The notes under the pieces were generated by a model that saw nothing but the letters and a program-made list of their open reading frames with translations, did not search any database and was not told the DNA's origin. A DNA stretch of 64,000 nucleotides. Source: Clostridia bacterium. Its GTDB lineage: Bacteria; Bacillota; Clostridia; Christensenellales; Borkfalkiaceae. A program made the translations under genes and the position numbers. The stretch spans positions 45,055 to 109,054 of the forward strand of contig JAIDVM010000014.1 of the NCBI GenBank assembly GCA_029059705.1, read 5' to 3'. Shown here in pieces: positions 42,589 through 51,332 of this stretch. Position 1 is the stretch's first letter, and every line of letters starts with the position of its first letter.

Positions 42589-44997
42589 ATGGCTTACACC
42601 GATTTCGGCAAAATTGAAAAGAAATGGATTGAATACTGGGATAAAAACAAGACCTTCCACACGGACTTGCACGATTTTTCAAAACCCAAATATTACGTTT
42701 TGGACATGTTCCCCTATCCCTCGGGCGCGGGCTTACACGTAGGACACCCCGAAGGCTACACGGCGACAGATATACTTGCGAGAATGAAGCGCATGCAGGG
42801 CTTTAACGTTTTGCACCCGATTGGCTTTGACAGCTTTGGCTTGCCCGCGGAGCAATACGCGATTAAAACGGGCAACAATCCCGACGGTTTTACGCAGAAA
42901 AACATTGCAACCTTTACCTCGCAGCTCAAAATGATAGGGCTTTCCTACGACTGGGAGCAAACTATTTCCACCTGCGACCCCTCTTATTACAAGTGGACGC
43001 AATGGATTTTTAAGCAGCTTGTAAAGGACGGCTTGGCAAGATACGTCGAAACGCCCGTAAACTGGTGCGAAGAGCTTGGCACCGTGCTTGCAAACGACGA
43101 AATAGTCGACGGCAAGAGCGAACGCGGCGGTTACCCCGTTGTGCGCAAAAACATGAAGCAATGGGTTATCGACATAAACAAATACGCCGAAAGACTTTTG
43201 GAAGGGCTTGACGAACTCGACTGGCCCGAGCCTTCGAAAATTGCGCAAAGAAACTGGATTGGAAAGTCCGTCGGCGCGAAAATCGACTTTAAAATCAACG
43301 GTTCGGGCGAAAAATTTACCGTGTTCACCACCCGTTGCGACACAGTTTTCGGCGCAACCTACTGCGTTTTGGCGCCCGAACACAAGCTTGTGGATAAAAT
43401 TACCACGGCGGCGCAAAAGAAAGAAGTTGAAAATTACAAGCAGGAATGCGCGAAAAAATCGGATTTGGAGCGCACCGACTTAAACAAGGACAAGACGGGC
43501 GCGTTTACGGGCGCATACGCAATCAATCCTGCAAACGGCAAAAAAATTCCCGTATATATTTCGGACTACGTCCTCACCTCCTACGGCACGGGCGCGATAA
43601 TGGCAGTCCCCGCGCACGACACGCGCGATTACGATTTTGCAAAGAAATTCGGCATTGAAATAATCCCCGTGCTTGAAGGCGGCGATATTTCCAAAGAAGC
43701 CTACACGCAGGACGGCAAACACATAAATTCCGACTTTTTAAACGGATTAAACAAGCAGGAAGCCATTGACAAGATGGCGAAATGGCTTGAAGAAAAAGGC
43801 TGCGGCAAAAAAGCCGTAACTTATAAGCTGCGCGAATGGATTTTCGCAAGGCAGCGTTACTGGGGCGAGCCGCTCCCCGTTATTCACCTTGAAAACGGCG
43901 AAAGCGTGCTTTTGGAAGATAACGAGCTGCCGCTTGTTTTGCCCGTTATGGACGATTATAAGGCGCGCGGCGGCAATGCTCCGCTAGAAAACGCGCAAAG
44001 CTGGGTAAACGTAACCGTAAACGGCGTCAAGGGCAAGCGCGAAACTACCACAATGCCCGGTTCGGCGGGTTCGGCGTGGTACTTTTTAAGGTATTGCGAC
44101 CCGCACAATAATGAAAAATTCGCCGATTACGGCTTGCTTAAACATTGGCTCCCCGTCGACTTTTACATGGGCGGCAAGGAGCACCTTGTGGGGCACCTGC
44201 TCTACTCGCGTTTCTGGAACAATTTCCTCTTTGACAAGGGGCTTGTGCCTTGTAAAGAACCGTTTAAAAAGCTGTTCCACCAAGGCATGATTTTGGGCGA
44301 GGACGGCAACAAGATGTCTAAAAGCCTCGGCAACGTAATCAACCCCGACGACGTGATAAAGGATTACGGCGCGGACGTTTTGAGAATGTACGAAATGTTT
44401 ATGGGCCCCGTTGCCGACACAAAGCCGTGGTCTACCGCCAACATAGAGGGCATTAAAAAGTTTGTGGACAGACTGCACCGCCTTTACTTCGAACTGAAAG
44501 TAATCGAAAACAAGCCCAACTCCAATCTTGAAAAAATTTATCACCAAACCGTGAAAAAGGTCGGCGAGGACTACGAGGCAATGAAAATCAACACGGCGAT
44601 TTCACAGATGATGATTTTCGTAAACGCTATTTTTAAGGAAATTTCCGACGGAAAGCACTTTCCCCTTGAATACGCCGAAGGCTTTATTAAGCTTTTAAAC
44701 CCCGTAATTCCCTTTATTACCGAAGAAATATGGACTGAGATTTTGGGGCATAAGGGCACTATCGCCTATGAAAGCTGGCCGAAATACGACGAAAGCAAGT
44801 GCGGCGAGGACAGCGTGGAATACGCCGTTCAGGTAAACAGCAAAATCAAAACCAAGATAACTGTTCCCGCTGACATGCCCGCCGCAGAAATTGAAAAGCT
44901 TGTTAAAGGCAACGCGGAAATTGCCCCCTTAATCGAGGGCAAACAGATTAAAAAGTTTATTTTGGTGCCTAAACGACTGATAAATATAATAGTTTAA
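42589..44997 (+). CDS. leuS: Leucyl-tRNA synthetase
   Basis: An 802-residue class I synthetase. Catalytic HIGH region [23 protein letters not shown] (~40-60), CP1 editing domain with [22 protein letters not shown] (~325-350), the WYFLRYCDP segment, KMSKS loop [16 protein letters not shown] (~575) and the anticodon/C-terminal domains. ATG 42589 follows TGAGG; upstream in-frame codons have no site. It is one of few + strand genes right of the presumed terminus. Confidence 0.97.
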   Translation: MAYTDFGKIEKKWIEYWDKNKTFHTDLHDFSKPKYYVLDMFPYPSGAGLHVGHPEGYTATDILARMKRMQGFNVLHPIGFDSFGLPAEQYAIKTGNNPDGFTQKNIATFTSQLKMIGLSYDWEQTISTCDPSYYKWTQWIFKQLVKDGLARYVETPVNWCEELGTVLANDEIVDGKSERGGYPVVRKNMKQWVIDINKYAERLLEGLDELDWPEPSKIAQRNWIGKSVGAKIDFKINGSGEKFTVFTTRCDTVFGATYCVLAPEHKLVDKITTAAQKKEVENYKQECAKKSDLERTDLNKDKTGAFTGAYAINPANGKKIPVYISDYVLTSYGTGAIMAVPAHDTRDYDFAKKFGIEIIPVLEGGDISKEAYTQDGKHINSDFLNGLNKQEAIDKMAKWLEEKGCGKKAVTYKLREWIFARQRYWGEPLPVIHLENGESVLLEDNELPLVLPVMDDYKARGGNAPLENAQSWVNVTVNGVKGKRETTTMPGSAGSAWYFLRYCDPHNNEKFADYGLLKHWLPVDFYMGGKEHLVGHLLYSRFWNNFLFDKGLVPCKEPFKKLFHQGMILGEDGNKMSKSLGNVINPDDVIKDYGADVLRMYEMFMGPVADTKPWSTANIEGIKKFVDRLHRLYFELKVIENKPNSNLEKIYHQTVKKVGEDYEAMKINTAISQMMIFVNAIFKEISDGKHFPLEYAEGFIKLLNPVIPFITEEIWTEILGHKGTIAYESWPKYDESKCGEDSVEYAVQVNSKIKTKITVPADMPAAEIEKLVKGNAEIAPLIEGKQIKKFILVPKRLINIIV

Positions 44998-45041
44998 ACT
45001 AAACTGACGGCGTTTACGGTATGTTTCGTAGGAATAAAAAG

Positions 45042-45076
45042 TCAAGGAGTGAAATTCAACCTCTCCTTGATTTTTT
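45042..45076 (+). terminator. Terminator of leuS
   Basis: TCAAGGAG (45042-45049) and CTCCTTGA (45063-45070), followed by TTTTTT. Confidence 0.8.
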
Positions 45077-45095
45077 ATTGCAACTTTGCTATAAT
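45067..45095 (+). promoter_or_regulatory. Promoter of the WapI-like gene
   Basis: TTGATT (45067-45072), 17 bases, TATAAT (45090-45095). The -35 lies in the 3' arm of the leuS terminator. Confidence 0.6.
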
Positions 45096-45144
45096 GAATT
45101 TACGATAAACAGTAATTTAACTTTGTTTAATTAGAGGTAATACA

Positions 45145-45606
45145 ATGGATTATCCTATTAAAGTTTTTGAAATTAAAGGCATTTCAGGAGAACGCATAAA
45201 ATTAGAAATAATAGAAGTATTTGGCTTTCCTAAAGAAACCTCGTTCAGAGGGGGCTATGATGTAAGCTGTAATTTGGAAATAAGTTCCGGATTGTATAAT
45301 ATGCGCACCAACCACTATTATTCTTCTACTGGTGCTCTGTATAATTTTTATAATGAACTTCTTAAATGCTATAACGATTTAATAGGTATGGCGTCTTATA
45401 AACTTAATTACCCTGAAAATTATTTAGATTTAAATGTTGAATTTGATGAGTATGGAGTAAATATAAGCGGAAAATATCAAGACGACCCTACTGTAGAGAA
45501 TTTTCTCAACTTTGAGTTTACGTCTGACCAATCCTATTTTAGAGAAGTTCTCAGCGAATTAAAAAAGATTGTTTTACAGTTTGGAGATAACCAAGGTATA
45601 AAATAG
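45145..45606 (+). CDS. WapI-like immunity protein (orphan)
   Basis: A 153-residue cytosolic protein. The features recalled from the WapI family are present in order: KLEIIEVFGFPKETSFRGGYDV, a central YSSTGALYNFYNELLKCY, and the C-terminal FEFTSDQSYFREVLSELKKI...FGDNQGIK. WapI neutralises the contact-dependent tRNase toxin of WapA. No toxin, Rhs or WapA gene is in the window, so this is an orphan immunity gene. Codons are much more A/T-ending than in neighbours, a sign of transfer. Own promoter, GAGGT site and a strong downstream hairpin make a self-contained cassette. Confidence 0.6.
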   Translation: MDYPIKVFEIKGISGERIKLEIIEVFGFPKETSFRGGYDVSCNLEISSGLYNMRTNHYYSSTGALYNFYNELLKCYNDLIGMASYKLNYPENYLDLNVEFDEYGVNISGKYQDDPTVENFLNFEFTSDQSYFREVLSELKKIVLQFGDNQGIK

Positions 45607-45607
45607 T

Positions 45608-45629
45608 AAGATAAATTTCAATTTATCTT
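45608..45629 (+). other. Small hairpin after the WapI-like gene
   Basis: AAGATAAATT (45608-45617) and AATTTATCTT (45620-45629), a perfect 10-bp stem; AT-rich, no T-run. Confidence 0.4.
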
Positions 45630-45643
45630 CATAATCTTTTATA

Positions 45644-45692
45644 AAGTATAGCGCACTATCTTCGCTTTTGAAGATAGTGCGCTATACTTTTT
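45644..45692 (+). terminator. Long perfect hairpin terminator
   Basis: Two perfect 20-base arms (45644-45663 and 45670-45689, beginning AAGTATAGCG) around the loop GCTTTT, followed by TTTC. Unusually long for a terminator; it may also end any transcript from the other side. Confidence 0.65.
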
Positions 45693-45758
45693 CTATGATA
45701 AAATTTCTATGAAATACGACGTTTCAGCCGTCCTTTTTTAACAAGTTTTATAATTTTT

Positions 45759-46133
45759 TTATACTTCATAGGGGTCGGGTTTACCGAGTATTCCGAAAAT
45801 ATCGATAATCCAGCCTATGCCGAACAACCCGAGCGTGCATAAATAAAGCACTCCCATTCCCGTTTTGCCTTCGTAAAATTTATGTAACCCGATATACCCG
45901 CCAAAAAGGCAAAGAGCAAACGAAGTCCATTTACTTACGGTTTTTCCGCCTTTCTTCCCCGAATTTACGGCGGCAGCTTCCGCCGTTGCAGCGGCTGCCG
46001 AGTTTGCCACGTTGTTTATTACAATCCCTTCTTTGCCGCCGTCAAATTTTTCAACCTGTCTGCCGCATTTGGTGCACACAACCGCGTCAAACGGTATTTT
46101 TTCGCCGCAAAATTTGCAAAACTTATCTTCCAT
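45759..46133 (-). CDS. TM2-domain protein with N-terminal zinc ribbon
   Basis: A 124-residue membrane protein. Zinc ribbon CKFCGEKI...CTKCGRQV (6-26), an alanine-rich linker (AAAATAEAAAV), then a TM2 domain (~66-115) with FALCLFGGYIGLHKFYEGKTGMGVLYL and GIGWIIDIFGIL, two membrane helices joined by the short HKFYEG loop. TM2 function is not established. It is divergent from the HTH gene at 46226 and its promoter spacer is a perfect palindrome, so it is the likely target of that regulator. Confidence 0.82.
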   Translation of the reverse strand: MEDKFCKFCGEKIPFDAVVCTKCGRQVEKFDGGKEGIVINNVANSAAAATAEAAAVNSGKKGGKTVSKWTSFALCLFGGYIGLHKFYEGKTGMGVLYLCTLGLFGIGWIIDIFGILGKPDPYEV

Positions 46134-46162
46134 ATTTCACCTCGTATAATTGTCTTAAAAAC

Positions 46163-46191
46163 ATCATATTCTAATTATAATTAGAAGTCAA
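46163..46191 (-). promoter_or_regulatory. Promoter of the TM2 gene with an operator as its spacer
   Basis: On the - strand, TTGACT (46191-46186), 17 bases, TATGAT (46168-46163). The spacer is the 18-base palindrome of 46169-46186. Confidence 0.7.
46169..46186. promoter_or_regulatory. Operator 1 of the HTH regulator
   Basis: TTCTAATTATAATTAGAA is a perfect 18-base palindrome filling the TM2 promoter spacer. A second copy, 14 of 18 identical, lies 31 bases away. Confidence 0.6.
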
Positions 46192-46199
46192 GCAAATTG

Positions 46200-46217
46200 C
46201 ACTAATTATTGTTAGAA
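46200..46217. promoter_or_regulatory. Operator 2 overlapping the HTH gene promoter
   Basis: CACTAATTATTGTTAGAA shares 14 of 18 bases with operator 1 and covers most of the TAGAAT -10 (46213-46218) of the HTH gene. That suggests autoregulation. Confidence 0.5.
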
Positions 46218-46225
46218 TTTTTTCA

Positions 46226-46447
46226 ATGAACGAGTTTGACAAAAAAGTTTTAGGCGAAAGGCTTAAATATTTGCGAAACGAAAAAGGGCTGGGACAGAAT
46301 TTACTTGCAAAGGAATTGAAGCTGAGCAACGCTTCTATAAGTTATTGGGAAACGGGCAAGCAAGAGCCGAGCGCCGAAGCGCTGTTTAAGCTTGCAAAAT
46401 ATTTTAACGTTTCGGCAGATTATTTGCTGGGTTTAACAGACGATTAA
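46226..46447 (+). CDS. Small Cro/CI-type HTH regulator
   Basis: A 73-residue protein, essentially one HTH_3 domain: LGERLKYLRNEKGLGQNLLAKELKLSNASISYWETGKQEPSAEALFKLAKYFNVSADYLLG, quoted here by its span 9-69, ending in LTDD. It would bind the two palindromes between it and the TM2 gene as a dimer. No ribosome site is present. The -10 at 46213-46218 puts the transcription start on or next to the ATG, so the mRNA is probably leaderless. Confidence 0.85.
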   Translation: MNEFDKKVLGERLKYLRNEKGLGQNLLAKELKLSNASISYWETGKQEPSAEALFKLAKYFNVSADYLLGLTDD

Positions 46448-46495
46448 GCAACTAACCCCGTCCGCAAAAATTGCGGACGGGGTTAGTTGCTTTGA
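46446..46495. terminator. Strong bidirectional hairpin between the HTH gene and acpP
   Basis: Arms of 22 bases (46446-46467 and 46471-46492; GCAACTAACC... / ...GGTTAGTTGC) pair perfectly around AAA. The T-run is modest on both sides. It separates convergent genes. Confidence 0.75.
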
Positions 46496-46506
46496 AAATT
46501 TTATTT

Positions 46507-46728
46507 TTAAAGGGTTTCCAACGTTTTTACTACGTCCCCTACGGTTTTAATGCCTGCAACAAGGTCGTCGGGAATGGTTTTGCCGCTCTTTTCTTCAAGC
46601 GTCATAATCATTTCGACAACGTCAAGCGAGTCTGCTCCCAAATCCTTGATTATTTCGCTTTCGGGAGTAATCTTCGACTTGGAAATGCCAAGCTGGGATG
46701 CGAGAACTTCCGCTACTTCTTCGAACAT
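46507..46728 (-). CDS. acpP: Acyl carrier protein
   Basis: A 73-residue acidic carrier with the phosphopantetheine site LGADSLDVVEMIM (Ser ~36) and the helical ends FEEVAEVLA and TVGDVVKTLETL. It carries acyl chains in fatty-acid synthesis. It stands alone, not next to fab genes, with its own consensus promoter and a GGAGG site. Confidence 0.93.
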   Translation of the reverse strand: MFEEVAEVLASQLGISKSKITPESEIIKDLGADSLDVVEMIMTLEEKSGKTIPDDLVAGIKTVGDVVKTLETL

Positions 46729-46758
46729 AGTTAATCCTCCGAATTTATTATATTTAAA

Positions 46759-46787
46759 ATTTTACTATACGGTATATAGTTTGTCAA
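46759..46787 (-). promoter_or_regulatory. Promoter of acpP with a palindromic spacer
   Basis: On the - strand, TTGACA (46787-46782), 17 bases, TAAAAT (46764-46759). The spacer holds ACTATA-N5-TATAGT (46764-46780), a possible operator, although it does not match the FapR consensus. Confidence 0.65.
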
Positions 46788-46788
46788 G

Positions 46789-48945
46789 TCAATTAGCCTT
46801 CTTTTTCACTTGCTTTAACGAAAGCCCTATGCGCTGCTTTTTCTTATCGAGGCTGATAATAACCGCTTTAACCTGCTGCCCCACCTTCAACACGTCGGAA
46901 GGGTGTTTTATATATCTGTCGGTAATTTCGGAAATGTGCACAAGTCCGTCCTGGTGCACGCCGATATCGACGAACGCGCCGAAGTCGATTACGTTTCTTA
47001 CGGTGCCTTCAACTTCCATGCCGACTTCCAAATCCTCTATTCCCATAATGTCGCGGCGGAGCTGTCTTTGCGGCAGACTGTCGCGGATATCTCTGCCCGG
47101 TTTTACAAGCTCGGCAATTATGTCGTTCATGGTCGCCTTATCGAGTTCGCACTCGCCCGCCGCCTTATCCTCGCCGTATTTTTTAACGTCCGCGGGCAAA
47201 TTCGAAAGCTTTCCCGCCCTTACGTCGTCGTCGGTGTAACCGAAAAGCGACAAAAGCTTTTCGGCCTTTTTATACGATTCAGGGTGAACCGCGGTGTTGT
47301 CCATAATGTTTTTGCCATCGGGAATACGAAGGAAACCCGCACATTGCTCGTAAGCCTTTGCGCCGAGCTTCGAAACCTTTAAAAGCTGGTTTCTTGCCGT
47401 GAACTTGCCGTTTTCTTCGCGGTAAGCGACGATGTTTTTGGCAATTCCCGAATTAAGCCCCGCAACGTACTTCAAAAGCGACACGCTGGCGGTATTCAAG
47501 TCGACGCCGACGCTGTTTACGCAATCTTCCAGAACGCCGCCCAAAACGCCGTCTAAGCGCTTTTTGTCCATATCGTGCTGATACTGCCCCACGCCTATCG
47601 ATTTGGGGTCTATTTTTATAAGCTCGGCAAGCGGGTCCTGCAATCTTCTTGCAATCGAAATCGCCGAACGCAAGGTTAAGTCGTAGTCGGGGAATTCTTC
47701 CACCGCGAGAGGGCTTGCCGAATAAACGCTGGCGCCCGCCTCGTTGACGACGGCATAAACTACTGGTCTTTCAACCTCTTTCAAAAGCTCGGCAACGAAA
47801 ATTTCCGTTTCCTTGCTTGCCGTGCCGTTGCCTATCGAAATTATATCCACGTTATGCTTAGCGATTAAGGCTTTTATAATCTGTTTGGATTCTTCGATTT
47901 TGTTTTTTGGCGGAACGGGATAAATGACGGACGTATCCAAAACCTTGCCCGTTTCGTCTACGACGGCAACCTTGCAGCCCGTTCTGTAACCGGGGTCAAG
48001 CCCCAATGTAACTTTGCCCTTTACGGGGGGCTGCAACAAAAGCGGACGCAAGTTTACTTCGAACATCTTAATAGCCTGTTCGCCCGCTCTGTCGGTTAAA
48101 ATCGCGCGCACCTCGCGCTCAATCGAAGGCTCGATAAGTCTGTCGTAACCGTCGTCGGCTGCCTCTTCGATAAGCTTTGCGCAGTCGCCCGTGCTGTGAA
48201 CGTATTTTGCGCAGCAAACGCGCTTTGCAATGTCGGGATTGAAATAAATTTTAACCTTTAAGCAGTCCTCTTTTTCGCCTCTGTTCACGGCGAGGATTCT
48301 GTGGTTTTTGATTTCGGGAATAAGCTCGGCAAAGTCGGCGTACATGGCGTAAGTGCCCTTTTCGTCGTCTTTTACCATTTTAACCTGCATTTCGCCGTGG
48401 TTTTCCATCAGCGCGCGCAGCTTTTTTCTGAGCTCCGCATTGTCGGAAATTATTTCCGCAATTATATCCTTTGCGCCGTTTATGGCGTCGGTTACGGTTT
48501 TTACGCCCTTTTCCTCATCGATATAATTTTCGGCTTCTTTATAAGGGTCGCCGTTCTGAGCAAGAATAAATTCGGCAAGCGGCTGCAAGCCCCTTTCGAT
48601 TGCAACCGAAGCGCGCGTCTTTTTCTTTTGCTTGAAAGGACGGTAAACGTCCTCGATTTCCGTCATTGTCTGCGCGCCGTCGATAGCCGCCTGAATTTCT
48701 TCGGTCATTTTGCCTTGCTCGGTTATGGCGTTGGCAACCTCCTGCTTGCGCTTTTCAAGATTTTTAAGGTACTCGTATCTGTCGTTCAGTGCGCGCAAAA
48801 CCTGGTCGTCAATCGCGCCCGTCATTTCCTTGCGGTAACGCGCGATAAACGGAATAGTGTTCCCTTCTTCCAATAAATTTAAAATGTTTTTAACATGGTC
48901 GGGACGAAGATTAAATTCTTTGGTCAGCTGCTGTGAAATTTCCAT
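46789..48945 (-). CDS. tex: Tex-family RNA-binding protein
   Basis: A 718-residue Tex protein, a nucleic-acid-binding factor linked to transcription and rRNA/RNase processes. N-terminal helical domain (FNLRPDHVKNILNLLEEGNTIPFIARYRKE), YqgF RNase-H-like domain (VTLGLDPGYRTGCKVAVVD), tandem HhH (DCVNSVGVDLNTAS, FTARNQLLKVSKLGAKAYEQCAGFLRI, quoted by landmarks) and a C-terminal S1 domain (GTVRNVIDFGAFVDIG). Last gene of the repair operon; its ATG overlaps the alkD stop. Confidence 0.95.
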   Translation of the reverse strand: MEISQQLTKEFNLRPDHVKNILNLLEEGNTIPFIARYRKEMTGAIDDQVLRALNDRYEYLKNLEKRKQEVANAITEQGKMTEEIQAAIDGAQTMTEIEDVYRPFKQKKKTRASVAIERGLQPLAEFILAQNGDPYKEAENYIDEEKGVKTVTDAINGAKDIIAEIISDNAELRKKLRALMENHGEMQVKMVKDDEKGTYAMYADFAELIPEIKNHRILAVNRGEKEDCLKVKIYFNPDIAKRVCCAKYVHSTGDCAKLIEEAADDGYDRLIEPSIEREVRAILTDRAGEQAIKMFEVNLRPLLLQPPVKGKVTLGLDPGYRTGCKVAVVDETGKVLDTSVIYPVPPKNKIEESKQIIKALIAKHNVDIISIGNGTASKETEIFVAELLKEVERPVVYAVVNEAGASVYSASPLAVEEFPDYDLTLRSAISIARRLQDPLAELIKIDPKSIGVGQYQHDMDKKRLDGVLGGVLEDCVNSVGVDLNTASVSLLKYVAGLNSGIAKNIVAYREENGKFTARNQLLKVSKLGAKAYEQCAGFLRIPDGKNIMDNTAVHPESYKKAEKLLSLFGYTDDDVRAGKLSNLPADVKKYGEDKAAGECELDKATMNDIIAELVKPGRDIRDSLPQRQLRRDIMGIEDLEVGMEVEGTVRNVIDFGAFVDIGVHQDGLVHISEITDRYIKHPSDVLKVGQQVKAVIISLDKKKQRIGLSLKQVKKKAN

Positions 48946-49631
48946 TATAATTTTAGCCCTTTTAAATATGTTTTTTGTTCGGCGGAGAGCCTAAAACTCT
49001 CGCACGCCTTTTGAATTGCTTTGTTATGCGTTTTTTTATCGAGAAAATTCCCGTTTAAATTTGCTTTAAGGAATTTTACCGCATCTTCGTAAAACTTTAC
49101 CGCTATTTCCGCAATCAGCCACGCCGCCGCCATATGTACGTAATAAAATTTTTCTCTGTCTGCTATTTGTACGGCGTCGATTATCGTTTCAAGATATTTT
49201 TCTTCAACGTAATAGTGTAAAAGCGTTGTAAGTGCAAACCGCTGATAAAACTCTTTGTCCTCATTCCAATATGTATAGATATACGGCAAAAATTCGTCCT
49301 TATGATTTTTGATGCATTCGGGCGCAAAACAATCGCAGGTTGCCCAGTTGTCCATTAAGGAAACGCAGTTGTCAACGTAGCTAATAAATTGTTCATACGG
49401 CAACAGCGCGACGGCGGAAAGCTTTACAAATGTAACTTCGTAAAATTCGTCGGGAAAAGTCAAAAGAGTTTCAACCTCAGCCCTATACTTTTTTGCAAGC
49501 TTGCGCAGAACCGGCACCCGCACGCCCAAAACGTTTATATTGTCGTTTTTTAAAAGCTTTTTATGAAAAGCCTTATAATCTTCGTCGGCGTAGCTTTTAA
49601 GCTCTTCCAAAAATTCCCGATAGAGTATCAA
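48945..49631 (-). CDS. AlkD-like DNA alkylation repair HEAT-repeat glycosylase
   Basis: A 228-residue all-helical protein. The segment LMDNWATCDCFAPE carries the Trp/Asp pair equivalent to AlkD W109/D113, and a later REKFYYVHMAAAWLIAEIAVKFYEDAVKFL is the second conserved block. AlkD excises bulky or cationic alkylated purines without base flipping. It overlaps the upstream glycosylase gene by 35 bases and tex by one, so it is part of a coupled DNA-repair set. Confidence 0.85.
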   Translation of the reverse strand: MILYREFLEELKSYADEDYKAFHKKLLKNDNINVLGVRVPVLRKLAKKYRAEVETLLTFPDEFYEVTFVKLSAVALLPYEQFISYVDNCVSLMDNWATCDCFAPECIKNHKDEFLPYIYTYWNEDKEFYQRFALTTLLHYYVEEKYLETIIDAVQIADREKFYYVHMAAAWLIAEIAVKFYEDAVKFLKANLNGNFLDKKTHNKAIQKACESFRLSAEQKTYLKGLKL

Positions 49632-50082
49632 ACCATTCCTCTTTTGAAAACTTTGTGTTGGCGGGGCTTGTAGAAGGCAACTTTTTATAAGGAACGCCTA
49701 TGCCCGAAAAATTCTTTTCGAAAATATTAAAAGCCGTGCCGCCGTTGATTATTATAAAACTAATTTTTGTGTTTTGCAACAGCTTTTCAACGTTTGCCAC
49801 TTTAAAATTTTTTATTGTTGCGTCCTGCGAACCGACAATTTCGCACTCGGTCACAACGTCACACAAGGCAATTTTGCGTTTTGAAAGAAATTCTTTTTTG
49901 CCATCCGTGGTTTCGGGCACTTCGTCCCCGAAAAACGAGCAAACCGTACGCCAAAAACGGTTTTGCTTGTTTCCGTAATAAAATTCGACCTGTCTGCTTT
50001 TAACCGACGGAAAGCTGCCAAGTATCAAAAGCTTGCTGTCGCAGTGAAAAAACGGCTCAAAACCGCGCTTTACGTCTGACAT
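49597..50082 (-). CDS. UDG-superfamily DNA glycosylase (hypoxanthine/uracil-type)
   Basis: A 161-residue protein. LLILGSFPSVKSRQVEFYYGNKQNRFWR (~20-47) is the family motif 1 zone with the bound-base Asn/Phe region. LCDVVTECEIVGSQDATI and FIIINGGTAFNIF follow, then LPSTSPAN, the motif 2 loop in place of the HPSP of classical UDGs. This fits the 'DNA-deoxyinosine glycosylase' branch. ATG 50082 was chosen; a TTG at 50094 is possible. Overlaps alkD by 35 bases. Confidence 0.82.
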   Translation of the reverse strand: MSDVKRGFEPFFHCDSKLLILGSFPSVKSRQVEFYYGNKQNRFWRTVCSFFGDEVPETTDGKKEFLSKRKIALCDVVTECEIVGSQDATIKNFKVANVEKLLQNTKISFIIINGGTAFNIFEKNFSGIGVPYKKLPSTSPANTKFSKEEWFDTLSGIFGRA

Positions 50083-50099
50083 AATACTTCGCAAATTCC

Positions 50100-51332
50100 T
50101 TATAACGGCTTGTCCACTGGCCCTATTAACGAAAGAGCCTTAAATTTATCGTCAAAGTTATAGTCAACCGCTTCTTTAACGTCTTTTAACGTTACCGAAT
50201 TTATTTTGTCCACGCGCTCTTTAAAATTGTAAACCCTTCCGCTATACAGCAGCTCTTTCCCGAAAAGCAGCATTTGCGAGCTTGAGCTTTCCTGCGCGAA
50301 AATCTGCGAGGATATGAGCTGCTCCTTGCCGCGCACAAATTCTTCTTCGGAAATATTCTTCCTTTTAATATCTTCTATGCAGTTATAAACCGCCTCGACG
50401 GATTGCAGATATTTTTCGGAATTAACGCCCGCGTAAACGGACAACGCGCCCGTTTCAGCGTAGGTCGAAACGTAGGAATAAACCGTGTACGCAAGCCCAA
50501 GCTCCTCGCGCACGGTTTGAAAGAGGCGCGAAGACATACTTCCGCCCAGAATTGCGTTTAAAATCTGCGTAGCGTCGTAAAGCTTGTCGTAACGCTTAAC
50601 CGAAGGATACGCTATCCCGACGTGCACCTGCTCGATATCCTTCTTTTTGAAAAGCGACTTGCCTTGCAGTTCAACCTTAACCGCACTCCGCGCGCAGCAA
50701 CGCTTTTCCATGTTTAAAAAGTATTTTTCAACCATTGCCTCGGCAAGCTTCATGTCAATATTGCCCGCCATGGAAATTACTATATTTTCGGGAACGTAAT
50801 GCTTTTGCATATAAGCGTCCACGTCGGCTTTTGTAAAACCCTGAACGTTTTTGCGCGGACCTAAGATATTTCTTCCATAACCCCTTTCGCCAAAATACGC
50901 GTTTGAAAGCACGTCAAGGCACAAATCGTCGGGCGTATCCTCGTTCATGCTGATTTCTTCGATAATCACGCCCTTTTCCTTAACCATTTCGTCGGCGGGG
51001 AAAGTACTGTTCAAAAATAAATCGGCAAGAATTTCAAAGGCTTCCTCTGCGTGCCCCGTAGTGGATTTTGCGTAGTAGCAAGTCATGTCCTTGCCCGTAA
51101 AAGCGTTGGTTTGCGCGCCTATTCTGTCCATTTCGTCAGAAATCTGAAAAGCCGTGCGCTTTTTTGTGCCCTTAAACATCATGTGCTCGATGAAATGCGA
51201 AATGCCGTCCTCGGCGTCGCTTTCATTCGACGCGCCCGTGTGCACAAGCACGCCCATTGTTACGGACATAAGCCCCGATATTTGGTTTACTATTAATTTC
51301 AGTCCGTTTTCATAAGTTTTAAAATGTACCAT
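50100..51332 (-). CDS. M16-family (pitrilysin-like) zinc protease
   Basis: A 410-residue insulinase-type protease with the inverted zinc motif HFIEH (ISHFIEHMMFKGT, ~46-58) and the distal Glu in the EEISMNEDTPDD region. A second M16 half follows with GGSMSSRLFQTVREELGLAYTVYSY. The length fits the B. subtilis MlpA/YmxG group, usually next to deacetylase pdaB-like and polynucleotide genes. No signal peptide; cytosolic. It overlaps the deacetylase stop by one base (TAATG). Confidence 0.92.
   Translation of the reverse strand: MVHFKTYENGLKLIVNQISGLMSVTMGVLVHTGASNESDAEDGISHFIEHMMFKGTKKRTAFQISDEMDRIGAQTNAFTGKDMTCYYAKSTTGHAEEAFEILADLFLNSTFPADEMVKEKGVIIEEISMNEDTPDDLCLDVLSNAYFGERGYGRNILGPRKNVQGFTKADVDAYMQKHYVPENIVISMAGNIDMKLAEAMVEKYFLNMEKRCCARSAVKVELQGKSLFKKKDIEQVHVGIAYPSVKRYDKLYDATQILNAILGGSMSSRLFQTVREELGLAYTVYSYVSTYAETGALSVYAGVNSEKYLQSVEAVYNCIEDIKRKNISEEEFVRGKEQLISSQIFAQESSSSQMLLFGKELLYSGRVYNFKERVDKINSVTLKDVKEAVDYNFDDKFKALSLIGPVDKPL

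Noticed and set aside
45644..45692. Terminal inverted repeats of an insertion sequence
   Set aside because: The arms are only six bases apart, with no transposase and no target duplication.
50076..50098. A fifth copy of the 23-nt motif (AGTATTATGTCAGACG on the - strand)
   Set aside because: Similarity is lower and centres on the ATG and next codons of the glycosylase gene; treated as coincidence.
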